A stretch of 64,000 nt of DNA from Haladaptatus pallidirubidus (GCF_020700235.1 NZ_CP085301.1:1984001-2048000); one strand, 5' to 3'; numbered from the stretch's first letter, positions 53,988-62,811 are shown. The notes: a model not told the origin generated them from the sequence alone. Numbers and translations: made by a program.

Positions 53988-55367
53988 ATGGGGAACACTA
54001 GTCAAGTAAGGATGAGTAGCGACACACCCCCAATCACGAAAGAGATGCCGCCCGGTCCCGACGGCCTACCGATAGTCGGAACCCGGCTAGCCTTCCTCCG
54101 CGACCCGTTCGGTTTCATGACGCGGACTGCACGCGAGTACGGCGACATTGCGTACATGGAGGAACCGCACGGAAACGTCTACCAACTCAACCATCCCGAT
54201 TATATCGAGCAGGTGCTCGTGCAGAACAACCAGAACTACGTCAAGGGAGATATTTTTCAAGGCACCCTCGGCCCGATGACGGGGAACGGAATTTTGAACA
54301 GCGAAGGCGCCGTCTGGCGTCGAAATCGGCACCTCATCCAGCCCGCGTTTCATCCGGGTCGAATCGAAGCCTACGCCGAGATGATGACGACGCTGACCGA
54401 AGAGATGCTCGAAACGTGGGCAGATGGCGAAACGCGATTGGTTCACGACGACATGATGACGCTGACGCTGAAAATTGTCGCACAGGCGCTGTTCGGCGTC
54501 GATATAGACGACTACGTCGAGCCCATTGCCGAATCGCTGGAGGAGTTTATGGAGGCTACGGAAAGCCTCGCGAACATGGTGCTTCCGCCGGGGATTCCGA
54601 CACCGGCGCGTCTTCAAATCCGAGAAGCCCGAAAGAAACTCGATGGGGTGGTGTATCACCTCATTGAACAACGACGCGAAAATCCGGCCGAGCAGGACGT
54701 TCTCTCGACGCTTCTGGACGTAACCGACGACGACGGCCACCGAATGACCGACGAGCAGATTCGGGACGAAGTGGTGACTCTTCTGCTCGCGGGACACGAA
54801 ACGACCGCGCTCTCGCTTACCCTCACGATGTACGTTCTCGGCGAGCATCCGAAAGTCGAGGAGAAATTGGTGGCGGAGTTGGACGAGGTGCTCGACGGAC
54901 GCTCGCCGACGATGGCAGATCTTCCCGAGTTAGCCTACACTGAGCAGGTGGTCAAAGAGTCGATGCGCCTCTATCCCCCGGTGCCGGGAATCATCCGCCA
55001 ACCCGTCAAGCCCGACATCATCGGCGGCTACGAGATTCCCGCAGGTTCCACCGTGCAGATGAATCAGTGGGTCGTCCACCGCGACCCGCGATGGTACGAC
55101 GACCCCCTCGCGTTCCAACCGGAACGCTGGACCAAGGAGTTCGAAGGGTCGCTCCCGAAACTAGCCTACTTCCCGTTCGCGGCCGGGCCGCGGCGCTGTA
55201 TCGGCGACCGATTCGCCATGCTGGAAGCCCGCCTCCTGCTTGCGACCATCTACCAGCAGTTCCATCTCGAACTGACGCCGGAGACGGAACTAGACTTGAT
55301 GGCGACGGTTACCGCTCGCCCGAAAAAAGAAATCCCGATGACCGTCCGTCGCCGGACGAGCCGGTAG
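53988..55367 (+). CDS. Cytochrome P450
   Basis: A 459-residue P450. The I-helix has LLLAGHETTALSL, the K-helix ExxR is in VKESMRLYPPVPG, and the haem loop FPFAAGPRRCIGDRFAMLEA holds the cysteine ligand. It has no membrane anchor. The start is 53988 or the ATG at 54012 (MSSDTPPITKEM). Similar haloarchaeal CYPs are close to the CYP102/CYP174-like group; the substrate, perhaps a carotenoid or fatty acid, is unknown. No ferredoxin gene is adjacent. Confidence 0.95.
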   Translation: MGNTSQVRMSSDTPPITKEMPPGPDGLPIVGTRLAFLRDPFGFMTRTAREYGDIAYMEEPHGNVYQLNHPDYIEQVLVQNNQNYVKGDIFQGTLGPMTGNGILNSEGAVWRRNRHLIQPAFHPGRIEAYAEMMTTLTEEMLETWADGETRLVHDDMMTLTLKIVAQALFGVDIDDYVEPIAESLEEFMEATESLANMVLPPGIPTPARLQIREARKKLDGVVYHLIEQRRENPAEQDVLSTLLDVTDDDGHRMTDEQIRDEVVTLLLAGHETTALSLTLTMYVLGEHPKVEEKLVAELDEVLDGRSPTMADLPELAYTEQVVKESMRLYPPVPGIIRQPVKPDIIGGYEIPAGSTVQMNQWVVHRDPRWYDDPLAFQPERWTKEFEGSLPKLAYFPFAAGPRRCIGDRFAMLEARLLLATIYQQFHLELTPETELDLMATVTARPKKEIPMTVRRRTSR

Positions 55368-55400
55368 CACGATTCGTTTCGCGAGGAAACGTTCGTCATC

Positions 55401-55496
55401 TCACCGCCACTTCTCGTCCCGACTCGGATGCGTGAACGCCAGTTCGTGAGCGAACTCGTTTCCAACGAGCGCCTTCACCGCTTCCAATGGGTTGCT
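55401..55496 (-). pseudogene. Possible 3' remnant in the gap after the P450 gene
   Basis: The 360-base gap 55368-55727 contains no intact gene. On the minus strand a 31-codon frame reads SNPLEAVKALVGNEFAHELA, then FTHPSRDEKWR, plausible C-terminal protein sequence with no start. I cannot name the family. The rest holds a TATA-like GTTATAAATAC near 55578 and nothing else I can support. Confidence 0.2.
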
Positions 55497-55727
55497 TTAG
55501 AGTAGTTCTAAAACTGTGCAATTCTGTTGGTTTAGAAATAAATCGCGCTATTCTGTCGAAATGGTTAGCGTGATAGTTATAAATACAACATATCTGACGG
55601 CGTCGGTTTCGGTTCATTTGGTTCCGCAGAATCGAGAAAGACAGCAATTGCCACCGGATGAACTGGGGCGACGACGGCACAACTCGCGAATCCGCCCACG
55701 AACGGAATGCTTCCTAGTGCCCACGAA

Positions 55728-56264
55728 TTACGCGGTTCGTTCGAGTCGGAACACGTCGATGTCGGTTCCCGCGTCCGTCGTTCGTTCCGCGACAGCGCGG
55801 AGGGTGTCCCGAACAAGCGCTTCCGCCGCATCTAAATCGTCCGCCGTCTTCCCACCTTCGAGTCGTCCGAACGCGACCGGCGAACCGCTTCCGAGCGCGG
55901 CGACTTCGGTTTCCACGGTTCGTCCGTCGTTTCCGACCTCGTGGAGGACGACGGAACCGTCCTCGTCCCTGCCCGCGACGAGCGCATCGACGCCCGTTTC
56001 CTCGGCGATTTCGCCCGCCGTTCGTGCGAGTCGGGTAGACGACACCGGTTCCTCGCGTTCGGTTTGATACGTGCGGAGTTCGGCGTCGAAGGTGCGGTCA
56101 AATTTCCCAATTGAACCAGGATCGCCCACGACTGCACAACCTGCGAAATCGTAGTCGAACACTCGTTGTACCGAGTCCGAGGTGACGGTTCCGCCCGCTG
56201 TCTGTCGTCGGTCACCAGCGAGAACGACTCCCTCGGGGCAGACGACTCCAACTACAGTTGCCAT
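55728..56264 (-). CDS. Proteasome beta-subunit-like (Ntn hydrolase fold) protein, probably inactive
   Basis: A 178-residue protein with the beta-subunit start MATVVGVVCPEGVVLAGDRRQ and GCAVVGDPGSIGKFDRTF. Aligned by eye with Thermoplasma beta, glycine 6 matches G5, so the nucleophile Thr1 falls on Ala2 and Lys33 on Arg34; only Asp17 is kept. No propeptide is seen. It may be a regulatory or scaffolding homologue. Another start or processing after Ala2 (Thr3) could rescue a nucleophile. Confidence 0.75.
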   Translation of the reverse strand: MATVVGVVCPEGVVLAGDRRQTAGGTVTSDSVQRVFDYDFAGCAVVGDPGSIGKFDRTFDAELRTYQTEREEPVSSTRLARTAGEIAEETGVDALVAGRDEDGSVVLHEVGNDGRTVETEVAALGSGSPVAFGRLEGGKTADDLDAAEALVRDTLRAVAERTTDAGTDIDVFRLERTA

Positions 56265-56325
56265 GGGTGACCAACGACAGGCGACGAAAAGAGCGTTATT
56301 GCTATTGGAAATTCGGTGCCGATTT

Positions 56326-57576
56326 TCAGGCCGGCTCTTCCGCGTGCGTGATTTGCCGCGTTCGAATCACGCTCATCGAGAGGACGAAGAACGCGACGGC
56401 GAGGGCGACGACCGCGCTGGCGATGAACAGCGGATAGTACCCTGTAACTGCGGCGATACTGGCGAACAAGACCGGGCCGGCGGACCGACCGAGGAACGTG
56501 GTACTGTTTCGAAGGCTCAGCGCGCCGCCGCGAAGGCCCACCGAAACGAGGTCGCTGATTGCGGCATCGACCGCGGGCATCGAAAGGCCAAGTCCGGCAC
56601 CGAAGACGAGCATCGCGAGCGTGATACCGACCGGAGTAGGAACCAACCACGCGCCGAACAAACCCACGGCGTAGCACGCGAATCCGACGGCGATGAGGCC
56701 GTAGTTGGATAGGTAGCGGGCGAACCAGCCGTTCTTCGCGGAGACGACGACGGACGACGTTTCCGAGACCGCGAGGACGACGCCAATCGCAAGCGCGGAC
56801 ATGCCGAAATTTCCTTCGAGGAGGAACGGCATGATGGTGATTACCGCGCCGAACAGCAGGAGTTCGGTCATGCAAGCCGCGCCGTAGAGGACGAGAGCGT
56901 CGGTGCCACTCAGCACGCGAACCGCGCGCCGGAGATAGGCGACCCCCTGCGAATCGCGCTCGTGGGACGGTTCTTCGAGGTGCCGAACGGCGTAAAAGGC
57001 GAGCGGAAGTCCCGCCAAGTAGACGAAGTAGGGTACATTCCACGAGACGGTCGCGAGAGCACCGCCGACGAGCGGGAAAATCGCCGCCCCTGCCGAGAGG
57101 ACGGCATTGTTCATCCCGAGAACCGCGTTCCGTCGGGTTCCCTCGAACGTGTCGCCGATGAGCGTCACGGTGGTGATGAAGATGCCCGCCGCGGCGGTGC
57201 CGCCGACGATACGAAGGGCGAGCACGGCCTCGTAACTCGGAGCGACGACAATCGCCCCGCCCGAGAGGCTAAAGACGACGAGGCAGCTGATGAGAACCGT
57301 CCGTCGTCCGATTCTGTCTGCGAGCATGCCGATGAACGGCGACAGCACGATTCCGACGAGGAAGTACGTGCTGATGAGTAGACTCGCCTGCGCGTCGGAG
57401 ATACCGAAGGCGTCCCGAAACGCGGGCAGAGTCGGGCTAACCAGCGGCACGCCGAGCGGAGCGAGGAGCGTCGCCGCGAGCACGATTTGAACTGTCGGCG
57501 AGCGCCACGGTGAGGTCAATTTCGATTCGGCCGATGAGTTTGAAGCGGTGTCGGTGGAAGTCATATCGGTTCGCAT
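56326..57576 (-). CDS. MFS transporter, drug/metabolite exporter
   Basis: A 416-residue, 12-helix MFS protein. The signature GMLADRIGRRTVLI sits between helices 2 and 3. Helix 1 is VLAATLLAPLGVPLVSPTLP, helix 5 LSAGAAIFPLVGGALA. Start at 57576 or the ATG four codons later. It is divergent from the second FilR1-type regulator and shares a 166-base region with an inverted repeat, so it is a likely target of that regulator. Confidence 0.92.
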   Translation of the reverse strand: MRTDMTSTDTASNSSAESKLTSPWRSPTVQIVLAATLLAPLGVPLVSPTLPAFRDAFGISDAQASLLISTYFLVGIVLSPFIGMLADRIGRRTVLISCLVVFSLSGGAIVVAPSYEAVLALRIVGGTAAAGIFITTVTLIGDTFEGTRRNAVLGMNNAVLSAGAAIFPLVGGALATVSWNVPYFVYLAGLPLAFYAVRHLEEPSHERDSQGVAYLRRAVRVLSGTDALVLYGAACMTELLLFGAVITIMPFLLEGNFGMSALAIGVVLAVSETSSVVVSAKNGWFARYLSNYGLIAVGFACYAVGLFGAWLVPTPVGITLAMLVFGAGLGLSMPAVDAAISDLVSVGLRGGALSLRNSTTFLGRSAGPVLFASIAAVTGYYPLFIASAVVALAVAFFVLSMSVIRTRQITHAEEPA

Positions 57577-57688
57577 CCTTGTTCGCTGGTATCCCGTACC
57601 ACAATAGAACGGACGACCGGATTCCGGTTAGCCTCACCCATCAAAATTGGTTTCAGTTCCTGAGATGACTGTTCACGTTCTGCGACCT

Positions 57689-57705
57689 GTCTCACGATGT
57701 GAGAC
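57689..57705. promoter_or_regulatory. Inverted repeat GTCTCAC-GAT-GTGAGAC
   Basis: A perfect 7-base inverted repeat with a 3-base spacer between the MFS gene and the regulator at 57743. It is far enough from both starts to be an activator or cooperative repressor site for either gene. Confidence 0.45.
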
Positions 57706-57714
57706 GCGATATTG

Positions 57715-57729
57715 CTATGCCATATGGTA
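57715..57729 (+). promoter_or_regulatory. TATA-overlapping palindrome before the second FilR1-type regulator
   Basis: CTATGCCATATGGTA, with an 8-base palindrome CCATATGG in it. It lies 13 bases before the ATG and matches the element at 32912-32924 except for one base and a two-base insertion. Its CTAT part is at the TATA position. Confidence 0.4.
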
Positions 57730-57742
57730 CCAAATATACAGT

Positions 57743-58684
57743 ATGGTCGAGCACGGAGCGGAACCCAGAGGTCGAAACCGGGACGCTAACCGAGAGGATC
57801 AAAACGCGGGTCGAGACGAGCGAAAATCGACGGGCGACGAGGGCAGTATCTTCGACGAACTGCTGCAGACGAATCTCGAACTACGAACGGACGACGCGGG
57901 CGAGACGGTACGGCGAATCGACACCGACCAGTTAATCGATTTCGTCCGGCACGGGCCGGTGTTAGAAGCCCTCGTTCATGCGCCGCTCGACCGGCGCGAA
58001 ATCGAGGCCGAGTTGGGCGTGTCGCGGGCGACGAGCCATCGGTTCACTCGATGGCTTGGCGAACACGACCTCGCGGAGAAGGTGGACGGCCGGTTCCGAT
58101 TGACGGGGTACGGCCAGGTAGTCACGGAGGAGGTTCGGCGATTCGAGCGAAATCTCGCAACCGCGGAGCGACTCGCACCGCTGCTCGAATCCATCTGCCA
58201 GAGCCACCAGGAGTTCGTCATCGAACCGTTCGGCGACGCGACCGTCACGGTCGCATCGCCAGCGGATCCGTATCGGCCGGTTCAGCGATTCCTCACGCTC
58301 CTCGACAAATCGGACACGCTCCGCGGATTCAACACGACGCACATGGTACCACTTTCGCTGGGCGCGTTTCACGAACAACTGTTCGAAAACATCGATACGG
58401 AGATAATTTATCTCCCGGACGCGGTGGAGAAACTGGTCGAGACGTATCCGGAACCCGCGACCGCCGCGCTCGAACGCGGCCACCTCAAACTGCGGACGCG
58501 AGAAGCACTTCCCTATGGACTCGCCATCTTCGACGACCGAGTCGGAATCGGCGGCTACGACGAGCGAACCGGAACGATGCAGGTGTTCGTGGACTCCGAG
58601 ACGGCCATCGCTCGCAAGTGGGCTGAGCGGGTTTACGGCGTGTATCGGGAGCGCTCTGAACCGCTCGGTGAAGACGCGAGCTAA
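57743..58684 (+). CDS. HTH regulator with FilR1-type C-terminal domain (second copy)
   Basis: A 313-residue paralogue of the protein at 32941. An extra polar N-terminus of about 50 residues comes before the winged helix (DRREIEAELGVSRATSHRF). The FilR1-middle domain follows: ADPYRPVQRFLTLL, NTTHMVPLSLGAFHEQLF, EIIYLPDAVEKL and LPYGLAIFDDRVGIGGYD. The start at 57743 is preferred: upstream codons run through the operator-like palindromes. It probably controls itself and the divergent MFS gene. Confidence 0.88.
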   Translation: MVEHGAEPRGRNRDANREDQNAGRDERKSTGDEGSIFDELLQTNLELRTDDAGETVRRIDTDQLIDFVRHGPVLEALVHAPLDRREIEAELGVSRATSHRFTRWLGEHDLAEKVDGRFRLTGYGQVVTEEVRRFERNLATAERLAPLLESICQSHQEFVIEPFGDATVTVASPADPYRPVQRFLTLLDKSDTLRGFNTTHMVPLSLGAFHEQLFENIDTEIIYLPDAVEKLVETYPEPATAALERGHLKLRTREALPYGLAIFDDRVGIGGYDERTGTMQVFVDSETAIARKWAERVYGVYRERSEPLGEDAS

Positions 58685-58690
58685 AATTCC

Positions 58691-58867
58691 TTAGGTTTCA
58701 GTCTGATTTTCTCGGGCGCTCGTTTCGGAACTGGGCTGTGCTGACGTCGTATTCTCGTCATCTCGTTCGAGCGTCGAACACAGCAATTCGGGGGTTCGTT
58801 GGTGCCGTGGCGTCTGTGCAAACTTCTGGATTTGTCGAAAATCGTCGTCGGTGAGTCCAGTTACCAT
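58691..58867 (-). CDS. Small conserved protein, unknown
   Basis: 58 residues starting at 58867 (MVTGLTDDDFRQIQKFAQT, PRHQRTPELL, then a polar, glutamate/serine-rich tail). The MVTGLTDDD opening and RTPELL segment recur in small haloarchaeal proteins. Its 3' end is 6 bases from the regulator's stop. No function known. Confidence 0.6.
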   Translation of the reverse strand: MVTGLTDDDFRQIQKFAQTPRHQRTPELLCSTLERDDENTTSAQPSSETSARENQTET

Positions 58868-59028
58868 ACCACTATCGCAACTTTGTTGCATATAAGCGTA
58901 TGCTTAATAGCTATCTGGATGAGTTATCAGAAATGATCTAAATGTCAACGTGAAATACGGATGCGTCTGACGGGGTTTTAAATATAACGTCGTTGCGTAC
59001 AGTTTCAGGACAACGAGAGTGAGTCAGC

Positions 59029-59325
59029 ATGCAACCAAGACAACCAACAATACGGAACAAGACGGAGTCGGATGCCGCAAAATCGCCACAACGCTACGCA
59101 ATACGTCCGGACGAGAGAGTGAGCGAGGCAGTCGTCAGAGCAGTTTCGACGGCGACCGCGACCGAGTTGCAGTTGGACGACCCGCTGTATGACCACATCG
59201 ACCCTGACGCGCTGAACGACCTCTTTCGCCCCTATCCGGGACGGCAACACAGCGGAACTGAGGTTCATTTCAACTACCACAGCTACACCGTCGTCGTCAC
59301 TGCCGACGCCGTCGAACTGCGCTGA
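59029..59325 (+). CDS. HalOD1 output domain protein (second copy)
   Basis: 98 residues. The HalOD1 segment VSEAVVRAVSTATATELQLD, then DPLYDHIDPDALNDLF, and a last strand pair YTVVVTADAVELR. It is the same stand-alone form as at 29812. It is followed by the PH-domain pair on the same strand with a 61-base gap, so it has probably its own promoter. Confidence 0.85.
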   Translation: MQPRQPTIRNKTESDAAKSPQRYAIRPDERVSEAVVRAVSTATATELQLDDPLYDHIDPDALNDLFRPYPGRQHSGTEVHFNYHSYTVVVTADAVELR

Positions 59326-59386
59326 GTAACGAATTTTCACCGCCGATGCACGGAATCATTATCCCGTGTCGGTTCGACACCAAAGT

Positions 59387-59956
59387 ATGGACGAATCGTT
59401 CGATTGGTTTTCGCCGGATGACGGTGAGGAGGTAATCTGGGCGGGTAAACAGCATCCGTACAGTCTCGTCCCGGCGTTCGTCGTTGGAATTCCCCTTACC
59501 CTCGTTGTCGTCGGCCTCGTCATCATGGTTTCCGCGTATCTCTCCTATCAGAACACGAACTACGTGGTGACGAACGACGCGCTCTACAAGAAAACGGGCG
59601 TACTATCGCGGAACGTCCAGCGAATCGAGTTTGACAAGGTACAGGACACCTCTTATCGACAGAGCTTTTTCGGCGCGCAGTTCGGGTACGGAACCGTCGA
59701 TATTAGCACTGCCGGGGGAAGCGGCGTCGAAATGAGCTTCGACAACGTCGATGCGCCGCGGGATTTGCAGTCGCTCATCAACGAGCGAAACAAGAAACGA
59801 GGAACGGGAACCGACACCGAAGGCGACAAAAACGCCGTCTTGGGAGAAATTTTGGCCGAACTGCGTGCTATTCGGGACGCCGTCGAAAACGATGGTGAGC
59901 CGTCGAACGCGAACGCGGACGGAGATTGGAGCGAACCGGAAGACGACCGGCTATGA
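59387..59956 (+). CDS. PH-domain (YdbS/bPH2) membrane protein, first of a pair
   Basis: A 189-residue protein. Two N-terminal helices (VPAFVVGIPLTLVVVGLVIMV) precede a bacterial PH domain: NTNYVVTNDALYKKTGVLSRN, VQRIEFDKVQDTSYRQSFF, YGTVDISTAGG. A C-terminal helix and acidic tail with coiled-coil character follow. Start at 59387. The next gene, 16 bases on, is a paralogue, so they may form a heteromeric membrane complex. Confidence 0.9.
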   Translation: MDESFDWFSPDDGEEVIWAGKQHPYSLVPAFVVGIPLTLVVVGLVIMVSAYLSYQNTNYVVTNDALYKKTGVLSRNVQRIEFDKVQDTSYRQSFFGAQFGYGTVDISTAGGSGVEMSFDNVDAPRDLQSLINERNKKRGTGTDTEGDKNAVLGEILAELRAIRDAVENDGEPSNANADGDWSEPEDDRL

Positions 59957-59972
59957 ACGGGAACGACAGACC

Positions 59973-60527
59973 ATGAACGGAACCGACTGGCTCGTATTGG
60001 ACGCCAACGAGGAAATACGGTGGCAGGGTCGTCCACGACTGATGAGCGCTCTTCCCGCATTACTCATCGGACTGTTCCTCGTCGTTGGGTCGATTGCGGT
60101 GGCGGTGACGGCGGGGGAGCCGATCGCGTTTTTGCTATTTCCTCTCGGAATCACACTTCCTGTTCTCTCCTATCTCACCATCTCGAACACGCGATTCGTC
60201 GTGACCGACCGCGCGCTCTACCGAAAAACGGGCATTCTCTCGCGAAACGTCCGGCAGCTATCGATAAACAGGGTGCAGAACAGTCGTTTCCGACAGGGAA
60301 TTCGCGGGACGATGTTCGACTACGGAACCGTTGGAATCGAAGTAGCGGGCGGCGGCGGTCTCCGGTTCCAAAATATCGAAAGCCCGCGCGACGTTCGCGC
60401 GACGATAGACCGACAGGCGACGACCGCTTCGATTCCCGGAACGCTTGCGCAGTGGAACGAAGTTCTTGAAGAAGTTCGGGCACTTCGATTCGCAATAGAA
60501 GGAGGGCGAGGACGCAATCGTCGATGA
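59973..60527 (+). CDS. PH-domain (YdbS/bPH2) membrane protein, second of a pair
   Basis: 184 residues. LLIGLFLVVGSIAVAVTAGE and a second helix are followed by the PH domain (NTRFVVTDRALYRKTGILSRN, VRQLSINRVQNSRFRQGI, YGTVGIEVAGGG) and a short basic tail. It is 45% or so alike by eye to its neighbour in the PH domain. Both are in one operon. YdbS/YdbT-type pairs are linked to membrane stress but have no defined reaction. Confidence 0.9.
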   Translation: MNGTDWLVLDANEEIRWQGRPRLMSALPALLIGLFLVVGSIAVAVTAGEPIAFLLFPLGITLPVLSYLTISNTRFVVTDRALYRKTGILSRNVRQLSINRVQNSRFRQGIRGTMFDYGTVGIEVAGGGGLRFQNIESPRDVRATIDRQATTASIPGTLAQWNEVLEEVRALRFAIEGGRGRNRR

Positions 60528-60579
60528 GGTATGTGTCGGACGGAATAGATCCGAAACGGACTTTTTGTGAATATTGTAG

Positions 60580-61410
60580 CTGCGCGGTGTATTATTAGTA
60601 TCGTACCAGAATAAAGTCGAGCGCGACAGCGAGGCCGGTGGCCCTCCGGAAAATCTCGGAAGGGGAAAGAAGAAGACGAACGACCCGCTGTACGACCTCC
60701 AGTGGGACCAGCAAACGCAGGACATACCGGCGGTGCACTTGAAAACGCGCGGAGAAGGAACCAGCGTCGCCATCATCGACTCGAGTATCCTGCCGAGCCG
60801 CTCCGACCTCGGGTCGCTCAACGAAGTCCTCTCCAAGAACTTCACGTCGGACGACGGCACCTTCGCGCCGGTCGGAAGCGACCACGGAACCCACAGTGCG
60901 GGTATCGTCGCCGCCGCGGGCAACGACAGTGCGAACCTCGACACCGACGGCGACGTCATCAGCCTCCCGAACGAAATAAAGAACTACATGAGCATCAGCG
61001 CAACCGGTCCAATCGGCTACCGCTGGGGCGACCCTGGCGACGGAAACGCGCAGAAAAAGCGCAACTACCCCGCTGCGTCGAACCACGTCGAAGACGAAAC
61101 GTGGTCGCCGGCGTTCTACACGAACTACGGCGAGAACACGATCGATATCAGCGCACCCGGTGGCGACGCCGATCTCGATGCGCTCGACGAAATCGACGCG
61201 TCGTTCGAGCCGACCTATTCGTGGAAAGCAGGGACGAGCATGGCGGCCCCGGCGGTCGCCGGTACCGCGGCGCTGATTCGCAGTCTCGCACCCGAAATGT
61301 CGCCGCAGGAAGTTCGTGAACACCTGATAAAAACGGCTACGCCGCGCGACCCGACCTACCACGGCGACGGCCACCTCGACACGAAAGCCGCACTGGACGC
61401 GCTGGAGTAA
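60580..61410 (+). pseudogene. Subtilisin-like (S8) protease, truncated and internally deleted
   Basis: The frame is open from after a stop at 60577-60579 and has no usual start before the methionine at 60733. NDPLYDLQWDQQTQDIPAVH is the normal haloarchaeal S8 start of the mature enzyme, but signal and prodomain are missing. Asp (VAIIDSS), His (DHGTHSAG), Asn (AAGND) and Ser (GTSMAAPA) are present, but His and Asn are about 13 residues apart rather than about 90, so the strands in between, including the substrate-binding SLG strand, have been deleted. It cannot fold as an active subtilase. Confidence 0.8.
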
Positions 61411-61655
61411 TCGACGCGATTCGTAGCGAATCGCATCGCAGTGCGGGAGGAAGAAGGGGACGTTCCCGTCCGAGAGTCACTGCTAGACAGTTTGTGTCTT
61501 CAGCAGGAAATTCGAGAGTCCATCAACTCGACGCTTCGGGGGACGCTATTCGATAAGTGGAGCCGTTTCTGTAGTGAATTATCAGTATCTTTTCGAGATG
61601 AGGTTCTATGAACAGACGGATCGACTTATGGTTCGGGCGCGGGTCTCTTTCGCGT

Positions 61656-62300
61656 ATGGCTTCTGGCGTCCACGCACAAGTCGAAGTACGCGGCGCGGAG
61701 GGCTGTCCCGCATCTTTGGTGAGCGAGGAATGTGCGGTCGAATCCGTAACGGTCAGCCAACACGGAACTCCGGAGACGACGAAGGTTATCGGAGAGCTGA
61801 CAATAGACAGTGCTGGTGACGCGCAGACGGAGTTACGGAAGGCGGACGAAGTATTCACCGACGATTCGAAATCGGTGTACCGGTACAGTCACGCGAACGG
61901 CGACTGCCCGTGTGCGCGCGTTCCGAAACACGGGTGTCCCATTCGTGACCTTCGTGTCGATGCCGGACAACTCGTTTTCTCCTTCATTGCACCGAACCTC
62001 GAAACGCTTCGAGAAGTCGTTTCGGACCTGCAATCGTGTTGCGCTGGCGTTACGGTTCGCCGCCTCACGCGATCCGATTCCCTCGACGATACGCGGTCGT
62101 TGTTGTTCGTAGACCGGAGTGCGTTCACAGAACGACAGTACGATGTGCTCCGAACCGCCCACGAGATGGGCTATTTCGAGTCGCCGAAGGAGTCGAATTC
62201 CGAAGCAGTTGCCGACGAGTTGGGAATCTCTGTAGCCACGTTCGTCGAACACCTCTCGGTCGCTCAGACGAAACTGTTGGAACAGATACTGGCGGATTGA
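61656..62300 (+). CDS. Cysteine-rich HTH-10 regulator, NarO/DmsR-like
   Basis: A 214-residue regulator. The C-terminal HTH-10 domain has FTERQYDVLRTAHEMGYFESP and AVADELGISVATFVEHL. The N-terminal half has cysteines in AEGCPASLVSEECAV, then NGDCPCARVPKHGCPIRD, i.e. C-x-C-x7-C, and a CC pair. As I recall, NarO and DmsR, regulators of anaerobic respiration, carry CxnCxCx7C as a possible iron-sulfur site. The start at 61656 removes an unlikely basic leader. The truncated haemoglobin next to it fits an oxygen- or NO-related role. Confidence 0.85.
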   Translation: MASGVHAQVEVRGAEGCPASLVSEECAVESVTVSQHGTPETTKVIGELTIDSAGDAQTELRKADEVFTDDSKSVYRYSHANGDCPCARVPKHGCPIRDLRVDAGQLVFSFIAPNLETLREVVSDLQSCCAGVTVRRLTRSDSLDDTRSLLFVDRSAFTERQYDVLRTAHEMGYFESPKESNSEAVADELGISVATFVEHLSVAQTKLLEQILAD

Positions 62301-62451
62301 GGAGAACGCCTGTCGTTCGCTCCGTCGAGGAACGCTCTCGAAAACACCGACTTATCGAGTGAATTGTTATCATGCCACATTAACTTAAATAAGCCCAGAT
62401 ATACTAGTAACAGTCCGTATCCCGACGCGACGCCGACAGTGAAACGACGCA

Positions 62452-62811
62452 ATGGCACAAACAATTTATCGGGAAATCGGCGGACAAGACGCGGTCGAAG
62501 CGGTCATCGATGATTTTTACGACCGGGTGTTGGCGGACGAACAACTCCGGCCGTACTTCGATGGAATGGACATGAACGAACTGTACACCCATCAAGTCCA
62601 GTTCATCAGTGCGGTCGCCGGTGGTCCGACCGAGTATGCTGGAGACAACATGCGCGAAGCGCACGCGCATCTCGATATCGACGAAGACCACTTCGACGCC
62701 GTCGGGCGGTATCTCGAAACCGCGCTCCGAGAGAACGGCGTCGGGGACGACAATGTCGAGGCGATTATGGCCGAAGTCGTCGCACTGAAGGAGCCAATTC
62801 TCGGCCGATAG
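62452..62811 (+). CDS. Truncated haemoglobin, group I
   Basis: 119 residues. The 2-on-2 globin pattern is clear: IYREIGGQDAVEAVIDDFYDRVL with the B10 tyrosine, LYTHQVQFISAVAGGPTEYAG, and MREAHAHLDI with the proximal histidine. Such proteins oxidise NO or carry O2. A TATA-like CTTAAATAAG lies about 65 bases ahead. It is 151 bases after the cysteine-rich regulator on the same strand. Confidence 0.93.
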   Translation: MAQTIYREIGGQDAVEAVIDDFYDRVLADEQLRPYFDGMDMNELYTHQVQFISAVAGGPTEYAGDNMREAHAHLDIDEDHFDAVGRYLETALRENGVGDDNVEAIMAEVVALKEPILGR

